Assembly (NCBI RefSeq): GCF_050948175.1 | Contig: NW_027490123.1 | Coordinates: 992,001-1,056,000, forward strand | Direction: 5' to 3' | Source of the DNA: Xylocopa sonorina | Taxonomy: Eukaryota; Arthropoda; Insecta; Hymenoptera; Apidae | DNA: 64,000 nucleotides | Shown: piece after piece, positions 27,008 through 41,708 of the stretch | How the letters are laid out: each line of letters begins with the position of its first letter | Numbering within the stretch: position 1 is the stretch's first letter | Notes under the pieces: generated by a model | Seen by the model: the letters and a program-made list of their open reading frames with translations, nothing else | Databases searched by the model: none | What the model was told of the DNA's origin: nothing | Made by a program: the position numbers and the translations under genes

Positions 27008-28408
27008 CATCGGCAGAGAAATTACGTTCACTGGGCCATCAAGCGTCACCGAGCCACGACGGTTCGAGGATCGAACCGGCAAGAAAGCTCTCAGCCCGCA
27101 AGAAGTCTCCGGGCGGTAACGCAATCCCGGTTTATTAATTTCGTTTCAGGGGGGCCAGGGGAGGGTCGGCGAAGTTTTCGCGGAGAGGGCGTACCGAGGA
27201 GAGGGACGGGAGCACCGGCTACGCGGAGCCACGAAATCACGTATGGAGACATTAATTTCTTACTTGAAAACTTGAGACATGAATTAATAGTAGGACGGTG
27301 TTCTTCCTCCCCGCTAGGCGTGCCGGCGACAGGATTCCCTGTTATTACACCGAACATTCTACAAAATAATTTTTTCCTCCCCCTCTGCGGCCGCCCCACC
27401 CTTCGCCCTTGGACCGGCCGTTGGATAAGATTAATGAGCCCGCGGGCAAGAACTTCAATAGCGACTCGTTTCGCAAATTAATCGCGGACATTTCTTTAAA
27501 ACGTATTAATAACGCGTTGTACCCTCTGCCTAGCCGGGCTTTTTCTTCGCGACGAACGTTATAAATTACGATCGCCTACTTTTCCCCCCCGGAATCTCCA
27601 CTCCGGATAGTCCCCGAACGAAATACCGAAATACCAGCAGCGCGACGTTCGAAGCATTTTTCTCGAGATCGTTTAGATTTTATCAGCCATCGAGCACGAC
27701 TGCTGCCACCCCTCCTCGAGAGCATCCCCTCGCGAGAGGCAACCGCAAAATTCGCGGCGGCAACCCGAGCGCGACACTGCCGCGAACGTTCCCTCGAACG
27801 GGAAGAAAAAGGGAACGGTGTCTACCTGCGGACGCAAGAAGCGCTCCTAATCTCCGATGTCAGCTCGAGGGGGTAGAAAAAAGTCGGAGAGAGTCTCGAG
27901 GGGAACCAGGCGCGGCCACGGGGATGGGAGCGCGTTCGAACGCATCGGGGGAAACATTGAAGTGCAACTAATTCGTGCTATTACCGGCTGGCAGTAGTAC
28001 GGTTAACGTAATTACAAGGTGTGCTCCGCGCGCGAGTGTAGAACCGCGGCGAGGAACGGAGCAGCGCCTGGCTCCTCGCGTCCCGGTCTCTTCTTCCGAG
28101 CCGCAGAAGAATGATGATGCTACGTGCCTGTTGCTCCGCGTGGAATCGTGCGGACGCGCGGCTTGTTGGCCCGGCGTTCGAAGAGGGCCCGGGACCCACG
28201 GGGACCCACGGGGATCGGCGATGAGAGGAGCCACGGAACGTTCGAACGGCGGATCTTACCCGGCGCACTTGACTAATCGAACGTCAAACGCTAATAAGCA
28301 ACCACCGATTGCCCGGGCAATTTCATTCGCCGAGGCGAAAGCGGCCCTGCCACGGCTGCTGCCCCTTCGGACTCGCTCCGCTCTTTTTTCTTACGACTTC
28401 AACCTGGT

Positions 28409-28432
28409 CCCCCCCCCCCCCCCCCCCCCCCC
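28409..28432. repeat. Poly-C tract of 24 bases
   Basis: An uninterrupted run of 24 C residues. Its exact length is uncertain in any assembly because such runs are poorly sequenced. It creates a proline run in an overlapping open frame that I do not believe is coding. Confidence 0.9.
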
Positions 28433-30138
28433 GCGCGTCCCGGATTCCTTCGCCTCCCTCTGGAGTCCTTCGACGTCCGCGTTTAATATCTCCCCCCTCG
28501 TTTCCTGTTTCGTCTTCGATTCCACGGTCCTGTTGGCGATGCCTCGTGCGATTACGATCTTTCGCGGAGAATCGCCGCTGATTTTCAGTAACGGAACGAA
28601 CTCACGGAGGACTCGAGGTGGTGAAAGTTTCTAAATTGTTCCATGATAAGACAGGAAAATTGTATTCATCGGTGTACGAATTCTTCTGGTGTGAACTGAG
28701 TTACTGGTGGATTTGAAAAAAATGAATAGAACGACTAGAGGTAACTAGGAACCGACTGGAAATCGGTTGAAGGGTGAAAAGGGGATGCAACGCTTTGGAG
28801 TGACAAGAAAAGGGGAGGGGGTGAAAAGCTCGGTGGCACAGACGAAGATAAGGCCGTGGAAGCAATTTAGCCGGAGTTCCGAAGCGCGATGGCCGGCCGC
28901 GAAAGAGAAATCGGCCCTTTCCGCAACAGCAGCGGCTTTCTGGGCGAAATAACAAAGCGGTGAACGCCGGTGCACGCATGTTCAGCGGCGTGTTAGCAGA
29001 TAAGAACCGCGGTCTCGCGTTCCATTAAATGGATTTTAGGCGGAAATTAGGTTTGTTAACGTGCATCCCCGAGTGGAACGGCCGCTGTTCATACATGAAG
29101 GATACAATTAGAACGTTAATTAGCGTTGCAGTACGCAGCGACGCGACGCGACGCGCGTTCTGCCCGCCTATTTTCCGCGATCCCTCCGCGTTCTCGCCTC
29201 CAGTTCCTGAACGGACAAGCCGGCCGCGCGGCTATCTGATGGAAAACGACTGCACGAACGACTGACCGACTGCGAAACACGCTGTCTTACACGCGCAGAT
29301 ATACCCAGACGATTTTTCACCGCTCTGCTCTTCTATTACACGAAAGTAGAGTTAACCTTAATTTAGCTGGCTGAGAATTGATCGCTTGACGGAACGAAAT
29401 TTTCTTCCACGTACTACCTGAATTGTTTCTCCCTAACTACCTTGAAAAATGTGTAGTTCAACCTTTCACTAGTAACTATCTGTTCAAAATATATTAAAAA
29501 TGTATACGAATCTATCGAAAAGTATACGAAACAGTAATTTACGCGCGTATAACCCTGTACACGTTAAAAGATTTCCATAGAGATCGCAAGAGGCCGGTTC
29601 GCACGAACCAGGTATCGAATGAAATCCGTTTCCAGTAACTTTTCCAGCTAGAGCCGCGTGAAATCGATAATCAGCGAGCATTACCCATTCGCATTTACAA
29701 CGCTCACTTATCCCCGCCGTTCGTCCTACCGTCGCCGGTGACTTTCCAATTAACCGCGTAAACGTCGCCAGCGTTCCGCAATCGAAGTTTCCCAATCGCG
29801 ACGGTGTCGAGCGTGGTCGCGTAGTCGCGGGAAATCGCTCGCTTCCTGGCCACGCGCAATTACCAGTCGGCCGCGATTTCAACAGGAAACCCATGCGCGA
29901 TGGAAAATCGCCGCGCGAAAGAAAACGGCGGCCTGTACCCCTCCATTTTCCATCAGCTACCGCCCGTCTCCTCCGGTCCCCTCAGTGATTATTGATAATT
30001 ACGTAACGCGGAGCAGCGGTTTCAACCTTGGAAATTCCGTTACAAGAGCACCCCAGAACAAACACCGCGTTCGAGCGTGACGCCTGGGGTGGGGCGAAAA
30101 GAGAGTTTGGTCGCATTTGCAAGTAGATTATCATTCCA

Positions 30139-30141
<3 letters not shown>

Positions 30142-30179
<38 letters not shown>
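30142..30179. repeat. (GA)n microsatellite
   Basis: A GA run with a single extra A near its end. The purine strand is again the plus strand. Confidence 0.9.
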
Positions 30180-30182
<3 letters not shown>

Positions 30183-33100
30183 CTTCTGGCCCCCGAAAAC
30201 AACTGGGCAACGTCTTTTGCCGCTGACGTTTGACAAATAAGAAACGGGGTCCAGCCGTATCATTACCCATCCTTCGCGGTGGATTCGTCCCTGGCCGTAG
30301 CCGGGGCATCCTCAAAAACTCTTTCGGCGATCTAATAACGTCGAGGACGCGCCGCCTCATTAGTCAAGTCCGAGCTGCTCACCCTCCGGCTCTCTCGCCC
30401 TATTATTACAGCCGGTCCGCGTGTAACCGGTACCACGCTACAACCTGTATACCTCTCGTCGCACGAGCGGATACCTCTATCTTCCTCGCATCGGCGAGCT
30501 CTTTCTGGTTCTTCTCTTTGCTTTTTCCACCGACGAAAGCCCGGAAGATTCCAGGTGGAAGATTGCGCGAGACGCCGCCACGATCCGATCCCGTCCTCGT
30601 TCGAACGCTCCAACGAATTCCACGCGACACCCTCTACCCTCGCGTCCTCTTCACTCATCGAGCTCCAGCGATTTAGAAATTAGCGGCAGCTTCGTATGCG
30701 TTCCATCCGTCGCGACGACTCGCGTGTACACGCTCGCGTACGCGGTAATCGATACAGTAATTGCTCGCAGAGGGAACGATGTATGCCGATCTCGCTTATA
30801 TAAATTCGCAGCGTGCGTCAAATCTTCAATCACGTAACAGAGCAATTGCGGCAAGATCCCCGAAAAAGGAGGAAGCAGAGGCGCGCGGATGAAAAAAAGA
30901 GCACGGGGCAACAACGATGGAACGAGGGGACGAACGGGAAAGAGCAACGACGCGTAATCCGTAATCATAATTCAAGCCGGCTCCGTGCTACCGGTTCCGT
31001 TGTAACCGATGACTGCCGACCGGCCCCCGTGTCACGTCTCCCTCCCGTCCATCGCCTGAAATCGCAGCGGCCGCCGGAATTTTATGTAAAATCCAATGCG
31101 GCTGTTAGTTTATGCGGGCAGCATACATTGGCCGCGGTCCCACGGACGTGCCCTACGTACCAAACCCCGCCAGCGCACTTTTCCTCCCTTTCTACTATCC
31201 CGTTTTCCTTTCCCTTCGCCACCTTCGCGGAGCCGGCCGTCCGATCCCGAGGCTTCCACGATATTTCGAGCCCCGATCGCGATCAAATCCGCCTATATTC
31301 GACGGGAATCCATGATTCCCCCGTTACGTGCGCGGCTGAGATTTACGTCCGAATTTATTTCGGAAATAATAGCCTGGCTATTAAAATTGGATAACGATGT
31401 TCCTTTTCGGGGTTGAAGCGTTGCAGCTGAGATCTCTCGCATGTTGCAGGTACAACTAATAGCAATTCAAGTCGTGGAACTACTTTGGTAGCTATACTAT
31501 TGAATTAAAAGAAATTGCAATTACATCTAAAAAGAAAAAAGAGAATCGTTTCCAAGAGGAACGACAAAAAACCTCCGCTAGCTCTAAATCACACGCATCG
31601 TTAAAAATTCCCCGCGATCATTGACCGACATTCCAACACGCTCATAAGCAATGGCTGTCGCTGGATTTGCATGAAATCGAGGCGTCGTCGGCAAGTAGAA
31701 ATTACGAGGCGATCGTTCGCGTCACGTAGCATTACAACGTGCGATTTAATTGTAAGCCAGGCCCGCGGCCGGGATTTTCCGCGGACAGAGTGGACGCTGG
31801 GCGGAGAAGGAAAAAAGAAAAGAGGGCAAGGGACACGGAAACGGGACAGGGAGAACGAGGTGGCAGGGGGCGAGCGACAAACGGACGAGGGAGGAGAACA
31901 CCAGGGTCCCGTTCGACCACGATCTCACGGACCAGACGAGGCGACGCGACGGATGGATGGATGTGAATGCAATTGTTTAATTGGGGAAACGGTACGTGGC
32001 ACGTATAGACGAAACTGCTCGAGCAGAAGCCCATCCATCACCCAGGAGTCGCCGCCGCGGGCGTCGATGCCCATTCTACGCGGCTTCTTGCGAGCCTGCC
32101 CTCTCTCGGGACGATGGACCGAGAGACAGTGGTTCGAATTGGGTATTGACGTGCGTTCGCACGCGAAAACTGCCAGGGATTCTGCGGATAGAAAAATTTT
32201 ATAAGTAGAGAAGCTAACTTCGTGGTCTAATGGACACGTAGGATGAGTTTGGAGTAGAATTTGCGTTTGATATCGGTGTCGATGTCCAGTCAGTTTGGAA
32301 CCTTGTTTACGAGTGCGGAATATTTTGGATAGGGTCAAAAATTGAATAAAGAACGGGATAAAAAGGAGGACGAGGGAGCAAGGCCGAGGTTGCGTCGACG
32401 TTTGACATGGCCGCCGACCACTGACAGTCCTCCTCTCCCTTTCCAATCGTCTGACAGAGCGCCGTTGAAAAATGATGCGCCGTCAGTGGCTCGGCTAAAA
32501 GTACAAAATAGTTTTTCGCTCTCGGAAAAACACGGCTTTTTGTCGGCCTCGACGACCCTGAAACCGTTCCTTCATTTTTCTCCCTCGACATTCCAGGCTT
32601 GTCGCGAGATATATATGTCTCAAACAGAAAAAAAGCACGCAGAAAAATTAACAAAACCATCGCAGAAACGAAATCTCGTGTCTTGTCTCTCGGAGTATAT
32701 CAATTTAGATAGCTTTCAAATTGACCCTCGAGCAAGGCGGAAGGAGGAACAAAGGAGGCAAACTTCTCCTCGCTCTTCTCATCCCACAAATGGCACCCGG
32801 GGAACCCTTCCGGATGGACATTTAACTCATTCCCGTTAAGTACATGAAATTAATGCGGCCCCCGGACACGGTTCGCCCTGGAAGAAAAGAAATTCTATGA
32901 TGGCGCGCGCTGTACGCACAGGGTGAGGGTGAATGAATCTTCTTTCTGTCTACGCGTACGATACGATTGAAAAATACTTGCCCAGCTGAAGCAGGAACGA
33001 GCTGTACAGCTCCTCGATACTTGTAATTAACGCAGTCACTTTTTAAATTCGAAAATAAAAGATTCCGCGATGCAACAAATCCTGCAGCAAGAATTCGGTG

Positions 33101-35690
33101 AACAGCCGCATCGGAGGGTAGCGGTAGCGGCGGGTGAGGGAGGCGGAAACGGTCACGGGCCGTGTAGAATGTGGAACGAAGGGGTTAGGAACGAGGGTAG
33201 GGGGCCAGTACGCAGTATTTCTTGCCAGGGTCCAGGCTGTAACGCTCCCTGGTCAAACAGTGTGTCGCCTTTGGTATTTATCGGGCAAGTTCTCACCTCA
33301 GGCTCATTTGTCTTTTCGCCGCGGGGAGTTGTCCAGGAGGGTTAAGCCGGTAGGTGAGAGTTTCGTGGCAGGAAAGAGAGCACGGGTCTCCTTCGCGATG
33401 AGATACCAGTGAAACTGGCCACTGGACTCCCAGCGTCCCGTATTTCTCGGTCACGACGACCGTTGCGCGAGGCGTTCGGACGATGATCGTCGCTATGATA
33501 ACCCGTGACAAGGGTCGGCCAGGACGAGAGGGCGCTCGGTATTTGTCGCGAGCTCTACGTTTCGCATACGGAGGAGAAATGCTGAACAGAGAATCGTATC
33601 AATTCAGGTGGCAGCTTATCGGAGGCGAGCTCGAGCGCGCATGCAAAGCGCGCTTCCCTGTTTTTTCTAAGGTTTCGTCGCGCTTAGACGTATCTCGCGC
33701 GCATAATGCACGCTCGGCCACGAATGGAAGGGAAAAAAAAGAAAGAAAAGAAAAGGAGATTACGCGGCACGGCCACGGACGTTATTAATGACACGCGCGC
33801 CGGCCGCATAATATTCATTACCACAAATAGTTGATTATGTACGTTGGCTCATATTTTACCAGCGGCCCGACAAAGGACGTTGCTACGCGGCGGAGGCCAT
33901 GACGAATTAATCTACTGATTAAAGCAATCCCCCTTGACACCACTGGCTGCTACCACACATTTAATACGTCACCGGGAATCAAATCTCGTCCGCCCTTGCC
34001 CGATTTTTTGCCCGGTGCACGCGGAACGGGGAACCTCTTCTTCTTCTCCGCCGCGTCCGCTACGCGAATTCCACCGCCTCGCCTCGCTTCTCGCGCCACG
34101 TCTCGTTAACCAACCGAGAGCGGGTACGCACCGGGCCGCGGCGTTATCGCCATTAACTCGTCGATTCCACCTCGCGGTGGGTAGAACGCCGGATAGATTT
34201 TCCCGAGCGTGGAATGTTGATACCGAGCACGCTGATGGCGATGCGCAACCTTTGATCGGTGGGAGAGAAATGGCGGCCGATGATGACCAGGATGCGTGAG
34301 CGAACGTCAGAGGTGAACGCCGTGATTCTACGGATTCACCTGGGTACGGGTTGCCTTTACCACCTATCGGACGTCTGCTTAGGCCTTTGAAGAATCGTAC
34401 GCTCGTTGCTCGACGGCCGGCGCGGAGATCTCGTTGCGATTTAATTTTACGCTTTGAACGCCATTTCGATGATTTATGAAACGCGACGAGCACGGAGGAG
34501 CTTGCGAAACCTGGAAGAAAGGTCGAGGAGGGTTACGAGCTTTCGAGGTGAAACTCTTTCTCGACATCAGTCATCCGACGTGGATCCTGTACGTGGATCT
34601 CTGACCCGCTGCATCCCCCGGTTCGTCCATCGCGATGCGTGCGCGATCGAGATTCAAAGCCCACCGATTATAACGATTCGCGCGCCGAAGACAAACACAC
34701 GGAGGGAGAGGAAGAAACGTTAACAAATCGGTTTTAAATGAATCGTCCGCAGCGGGCACAAGACAGAATCAGGCGGGCGGACCGGCCGCGAAACGTCCGT
34801 TTTATTAAGACGCCCAGCGGGATAACATATTACAATCCGCGTAACAGATTCCGTCAATGTTTATAGCCGGCGAGATTTCATCCATCACCATTTTTCAGCA
34901 TATCTGCGATCATCCATCACGAACGCTCCGGAATCCCGGGGTGGGCCTGACGGCGCGATGTCTGCCCACAACTACTAACTGCTAACAACTTGTTCCTGTT
35001 GACACTATCGAAAGCGTAACCTCTTATAGATGATCATGCGCGATTTATCTCGCGACCCGATCGCGATTGTCCACGGGAAACGGACAGCGGCCCGGCGCGG
35101 TGAAAGAAACGCGTACGAATCGATATCCCGTCGCGCGATAAAAACGTGGAAACTCTCCGTTGGTGCTGGTTTTTCGGAACGCTGCGCCCCGCGAATAACG
35201 CACCGTCGATGGCTCGTTTTGTCCTCGACGAGGCGTAGAATAGATTCGATGCTCGAATTTAACGAAAATTTTTTAATTTCCCTTCAACGAACCGAGCATT
35301 TTCAATCCACCTAAACAACCAACCGAAATGTTATTAATTCCAAATCGAATTAACGATCATCATCGTGCGAACCGTCGCAACTATCTCGCTCGTATCAAAT
35401 TGAAAGCATCGACGAAAACGAACGACATTAAAAAAAACGTGGGGGGACCAGGGTGACACCCATTTCGCTATCCAGGTAAAATCAGACGGGAATTCGTCGG
35501 TTTCCGCGATTAGGCGCGATCGTTAACGCCACGGCGGGCGACGTGTTCGAGGATCTCGACGCGGGCGAAGGTGATGCGGGGCAGGGTGGCCAGAAAGGAG
35601 TGGAAAGGCGAGTCGGAAGCGGTGTCCTTAAAGCTCCACCGCGAGAAAGGAAGCGCGTGCACGCGAACGCGCACTTAGCGTCACGAATTG

Positions 35691-35830
35691 ATATCGAGTC
35701 GTGGGTCACGTGACTGGAAACATCAAACCTGGACGAGGTGTACGGTTCGTATCGGGGTTGCCTCTGGAAGCCGATTGGTCGCCCCGGCGATTCGCCTAGC
35801 GTATCACGTGGCACGCCTTCTGGTCACGCG
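35691..35830. promoter_or_regulatory. E-box/CCAAT module
   Basis: The palindrome GTCACGTGAC is at 35705-35714, an inverted CCAAT (ATTGG) at 35774-35778 and a further CACGTG at 35805-35810, all within about 100 bp. The 10-bp palindrome also occurs at 46416-46425 beside an ATTGG in the pb 5' region. This suggests an enhancer or alternative promoter read by bHLH-zipper and NF-Y-type factors, but only by inference. Confidence 0.3.
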
Positions 35831-38800
35831 AGTGCTCTTTGTTTCAACTTCGAAACGGGGGTAAAAAGTTTCGCGCCCTCGACCGCCCCGCACGAACCCA
35901 CGCGGGGGGTGGCCCGATCAATTTACCCGCCAAGTTGGCGATTATCGAATTTTTGGTCAATTCGCTGGATGCTTTAAGGGTAACACGGTTTTCTACTTAT
36001 CCGTTGCTGGAATTGCTCCTCTGCTTCGACGAGGTAGTTCGTCGTGGCCAACCCCTTTCGAAGAAAAGCAGTTTTTTCAAGTTTCATTCGATCGAGGTCG
36101 AGCGACTCAAAGACATCCCCCTCGTCGTTCGTTGAACGGCAGGAACGTTGCTCCGCGGACCTTGTTATTATCGCTATCTCGTGATCGAGTGCGCGTTGGT
36201 TGGTCCTCGATGACGGCCTCGGGACGATAGCCGCGTAATTATATAGCGACCAACGAACCACCCCGACGACGCGATGTGTGCGTTACACGCGTGATCCCGA
36301 AAGGGAGATATCAGGGACGCGACTGGCTCGCGATTCGAGATAACCAGCGAACCACCGTTGACAGCTCGACTTTATATCGATCGTATATCTAGCCTTTCAT
36401 CCTCGAATTTACTCGATTCCCTTAATACCACGTGCAGCGTAGACAAATATTTAAACGAACGTCCTGCACAATTTTTATTTAGGAAATTGTTGTGTATTAC
36501 GAATAATTCTATCGATACACGAAAACGAAAGATGCTACACTGGTTTCAGATCTCGATCGTGAGACCAGCATCTGCTCGAAACCGCTCATCACAAGAACCT
36601 AAGTTGAACCAGTCGATTCGCGCAGGTTTGGGATGCTCTCCACGCGGTTCTACAACGGACGATTCCCATCAGGGCAGTTGTCTTCATTTTTCTGGCCAAA
36701 GGCTATTCTCGTATCGACGTTATAATCACGATTTTGGTCGCTGAACGACTGCGAATTTTTAATGCGCGCATCTGCCCCTTGATTGTATAATCACCAGGTT
36801 ATAAACCGGCCGGGAGCACGTATCATCACGATCCCGGCGCGCACTTAACTCGTACCAACGGCGACGAGTCTGAAGGGTTGAAAAAAAATTTCGAACTCTC
36901 TCGAACCATCTACATTCTTTCATTAAACGTAATGCTGATGTCCGTCCCGGCTTTACACGTACGATACCAAGTCGAACAACAAAAGTTGAAATATAAAGGG
37001 CGACCATCCGAAGAAGGAGAGGACGAAATCCAGCAAACCTGAAGCAACGAGGACGATAACAGAGAGATCGCTGACGGGCATGGCCGTTGAGAAACGATAC
37101 GTTTCTCGCGAGGAGAGCTCTCGCACGGGCAAAGTGGAAGTTATCTCTCCTGGCGGGCTAATAGAATAGCTCGGATGGCGCGCCTCCGAGGGGGTGGGTG
37201 GAGGTACGGGTTCTCGCGGGCGTGGAGGACCGGCTGGAGGCTTCTCCGCGGCGGTTTCCCGTCCCCGTTTCGCGGCATTCGAATTGCAAATACCAGAATG
37301 TTTGCATGTTGTTGTCACCGCATCGGTACCCGGAGGGGACAACCGGAGAAGCGGCGCGCAGAAAGAGCAGCCGGCTGGGGGGATGATGGAGGGCGGCGGA
37401 GGGAAGGCGAAGAAGAGGCGCAGAGGAGGAGGAAGAACTCCTCGAGAGGAAATGGAGAGGAACCGACTCAAGTCTCAGATAAAGACGAATAAAAATAAGC
37501 GAGCGAGCGGAGAGATAGAGGGTGCAGGATGGAGACGGCGTTTCCTGCCCGAGGAACATTAGCGCCCTCGATACTCACCCCCCGAACCCACCCACGCTTT
37601 CGCCGAGGGGCCACGTTCCTCTGCCCAGGCGTTCGCTTCTCTGCGCTACCACCGCGTGACAGACGGGTGGCCACCCCCTCGATTCTCAGCTTGTCCTTCC
37701 ACTTTTTCTCCCTTATTTAACCTTTCGACGAGCGACAGACAGAATTTCGAAGCACTGCGAATCTTGTATTACTAACGAATAGCATTTTCTTCGCGTTCGA
37801 ATGTAAAAATATGGCGGGCCACCTTTCTAGAACGCATAAATTCAATGGCCTACCGTTTGACGAGCATCAAAAGGGAGCAGGAGAGGGTGTCGACCAAGGA
37901 AACCGGATGTCTCGCGAGATCCAGTCGCGCGATTTGTTTCGCTGTTGCTCGTAGCCAAGTTATAAACTTCCCCCTATCTACCGGCGTAGATACGTCTCCC
38001 GTGTTTGCCTGGGGAGCGTTTATCGCGCGATTCCATATTGAAAAGCGCGGAAGGATCCCGCGCGGAGTCCCTTTCAACTTCTTCGCGACCATTTATTGGG
38101 AGATCTAGATGCCACCGTCGAACGCAGACTGGTGTTCGTTTTTTATGGCACCCAGCTTATGGTATTCGATCATGGGAATCTTAAAGTTAACGTCGAAAAT
38201 CGAGTCCTCCTCGTTCAGCGTTATTCGTATCGGCCTTGAATCACTGGCGAACGTAGCGTAATAGTCATTCGAAGAAATCTATCGAACCAACCTCTCGTCG
38301 AGCGAGCGAACCACCAAGAGACTGAACGAAGTTTTCTTCTCAAGAAACTTCAACGAAACACCTCCCGATCCCACGTTGATCGCGCGAGGAGGACGCTGCG
38401 AGGAAAACGCGGCGGATATCTGGCGTCTGTCCCTATTACGGCGGCCATTTCGCTGGACCCCGGACATGACGGTCGCCGCATTACGATAATACAGCCTAAT
38501 AATAGAGTGGCCGCGAAACGAGGAAGACCAAAACGGCGGGACAAAGACGGAGGTAGCGACGTTGTCGTGGTGGAAGAGAGCCGTACGATTGGACGCCCCG
38601 GGCCCGTAATTGCGGCCGTACCGGATGATTATTGGTGGCGCTGAGGCCCCGATCACGATCGAGACTCGCAAGCACCGTGTATATATCCCGGACTCGATCG
38701 TTCCTCTACCATCGTCCCTTTCCAAGCCGTACACCACCGGCTAAACACACCCATTACACTGAAAATGCGACTTTGATGATTGGGTGCGAGCCTCTCCTTC

Positions 38801-41648
38801 GCGTGTTGTCGCTCGCCTCTTACCTACGCTCCTTGGACCGCTCCGCGTAGATGATGATTCCTCCTCGCTGGACGTGGGAGGGCCCACGGTGAATTGTTTC
38901 ACCATCCCGGTGGTACGGCATTCCCCTCGCCGCTTTTTTCCTTCGTGATGTAATATCGTTGGATCATTGGTTAGCGATGGAAGGTGGAGGATCGAGCCTC
39001 GTCGAGCTGGCCTCGGTTGATGAGCTAGCGTTTTGTGTCCTGCGTCGTTCGTCCAGCTGTAAACAATAGAGATAGCGTTCGTTGATCGATTTGTTTAAAT
39101 TATTAGACGAGATCGACAGAAGCTACCAAGAAGAGTGCGAGCATTCGCGGGGGATTTTAAGATTCTAGCGTTGGTTCAGGGGACCAGTTGTCCCGGGATT
39201 CTGGTTTTATCGCGGGTCGCATGGCAGCGCGCGGTCAACTTGCAATTAATTTCAATTATAAAAATATTATTGCCCTTTATGGCTCCGGCAGGTGCTTCGC
39301 GGTCAGAGGTCGGCTTTTTGCCCGGGCTACACTCGCGGCTTCCGCGTCTCTTCTCCCGAGAGCACGCTCGAGACCCCGTTCTCGTTCCTGAGATTAATTT
39401 CGCGCGGTCCGCTCTTGGAGGAAACGGACATTTTACGAGCATGCATGTCCTTTTACGGGTATGTTTCCACGACCAGAGAATGGTCGTTTCGTGATTCGCC
39501 GCAGACCGTTGAAAGTGGCATAGCTATAATTACTAGTTAACCAGTTAACTGAACTTGATTTCTTTAACAAAAAATAATCAATTCAATCCCTATAAGTAAC
39601 ATTTCATATGGACCATGTATCTGTATATACAAAATAAAAAAATTTCTCGAGATAGGTCAGCAAGCAATTCCATTTAGCTACCATTTTCCTCTCCTTATCG
39701 ACGCAAAGTAGTCGAGTAAAAAGCAGCGTCGGAAATCTGCGGAATATTATACACCCTCGTCCATTTCAATTCATTACAACCCTTTCGCGGGAGCGCCTTA
39801 AAACAATCTACGGCCCCGATCATCCCCGCGGCGACCCTCGACGGGAAGCCCTGCTCGCAGTTACGTTTTTTCCTCCTCTACGCGGTTCCATTGGCGAAAC
39901 GGACGATAGCAAGCCGGCAAATTAGCCGGTTAAAGTCCGTTCGCTACAATCGCGCCGGTTTTCCAGCGTGCCGCGGGCGTTACATCGATCCCATTGTCGT
40001 CGAAAGACGGCCGCACGGCCGGGCGAAGAAAAAGGCGGCATTGTTCCGGGGCTAATAGTCCGTTAATTCCCCGGGCGTACATTGTGCGCGCGATATCCCA
40101 GCCGCGGCTCTGGGGATCGGTTAAATCGAATCATAAAAGAATCATAATTAACCGGTCTTTTGTTGCCGCTGAGGAGCGAGGACGGGGGCGAGGAAAGCAG
40201 CGCGGGCCGCGCGCTCTGCACACCCTCGCGCGCTTCTACGCGGCCAAATTGCCGCTTCCGACTCTCGCCTGGCCCCGGTAATTTTGAATAATTCCTCGCG
40301 CGCCGGTCACCGCGTCGGATGTACATTTATAATCATAAACGGATCGTTCCAGCTGGAGCTACGTTTCCACGGAGTGACAAACCTTCGAGTTGTTATGGTT
40401 CTTTCGATATTTAGTCTTAATATTCACCCACTTGCTTCATCATCGCGTTCACGTCTTTTCTTTCAATCGTTTTCTTTTTATCGCGAGAATTTTTAATTAT
40501 TATGAGAGAAAGAAGTAAGAGGGTATCGCGTCGAGAACCCCTTTGGCGCCTCCTTAATTCGTTAATCTGCCGGTTAGAAACACTCGCCAGGCTGATCCTG
40601 ATTCACGTCCGGATCATTGCGGGCGATTTACCGAACGGTGATTTATCGTAACCACCGGAGACCAGACTCGAGCAATAAACCCGAGCAGCGTCTAAATCCC
40701 TATTTTACTTACCGACCAGTCGCGAGGAAACAGAACGAGGAGGGTAGGCGGGGGATGGAAATCCGGGCGTGTACTAAATTTAAAAGTAAAACCTCCGCCT
40801 TTGTTGCCGGATCCCCGCGCTGAAAGAGAACGTTGTTCTGCTCCTTCGAGCCATTCAACAGATTTAAATGGACCCCGAGTCCCGCGACCGCGCTCTCCTC
40901 TTTTGGTTGTTTTAAAATACAGACGCTCCGCGGGTTCAACGATACGTGCCTCGGATTTATTTCGATCGAGCTCGTTCTCTGCCACTCTTCTTTTGCTCGT
41001 TTGGATGGTTTCCTCCCTTTTTTTCTTTTTCCTTCTTTTTTGGCGCAGCGGCAGAATAGATTCGTAGGTAGTCTAGTCGCGATATGGACGGTGGAGCAGA
41101 GTATCGTTCCAACGTTTGGCCACTGGATAGCTTCGAAGGTTGTTCGTGTTTTTTCTGCACGATTCTACGTTGCTGAGTTCGTAAGAGAATTTGACAATTT
41201 TGCTTTTACATTCACTCGATTCCAAACGCTCCATTTATCAAAATTAGGGGATGAAAGTTTCTTCTCTGCGCTGCTCTTATGTATTACATTATCAGAAGCA
41301 TCGTTTATGAATAATTCTAAGCTACTACCACGATTTTTAAGACTCGAGCAAGCACGCTACTTTCGCAGCAGATCCTCCGGTTACGTTTAACTATACATCC
41401 CTTACGGAAGTGTGGGCGGATCGGCCAAAACGCGGGCCCCAAATACATTATCCTAATGAATTAGAAGTCGGCCGAGCCGATTCGAGACGCGGCCGAAGTT
41501 CAATTAACTTTAAGAATCAGGTGACATATTTAATTTCCTTGGAATAATGAGAGTGGGGCCGCGTGGAAGGGTGAGCCGGGCGAGATACAGCCGGCTTGAG
41601 TGCCGGAAGAAGGCACCCGGTCCTTCGCCGCAGCTCCGTGCTAGCTCG

Positions 41649-41665
41649 AGAGAGAGAGAAAGAGA

Positions 41666-41706
<41 letters not shown>
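41649..41706. repeat. (GA)n microsatellite
   Basis: An imperfect GA run that becomes pure from about 41669, giving about 38 bp of uninterrupted dinucleotide. Confidence 0.9.

Positions 41707-41708
<2 letters not shown>

Larger units (their letters stand above)
17311..35690. other. zen-pb intergenic region, left part
   Basis: About 18 kb of CpG-rich noncoding DNA. I found no homeobox exon, no other recognisable exon, no tRNA and no transposon. Open frames are short, overlap on several strands and are mostly Arg/Ser/Pro-rich, as expected from CpG-rich noncoding sequence. (GA)n tracts and a long poly-C inside it are listed separately. CGCG-rich clusters occur near 17525-17585 and 29130-29160. 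Confidence 0.5.

Noticed and set aside
27061..27078. GGTTCGAGG...CGAACC as a possible tRNA B-box
   Set aside because: It is a short inverted repeat with no A-box or cloverleaf around it. Other GGTTCGA sites (12401, 57711) also fail.
40833..41390. 185-codon plus-strand open frame
   Set aside because: Begins at TTG, no domain, no codon bias, and no splice signals that fit.
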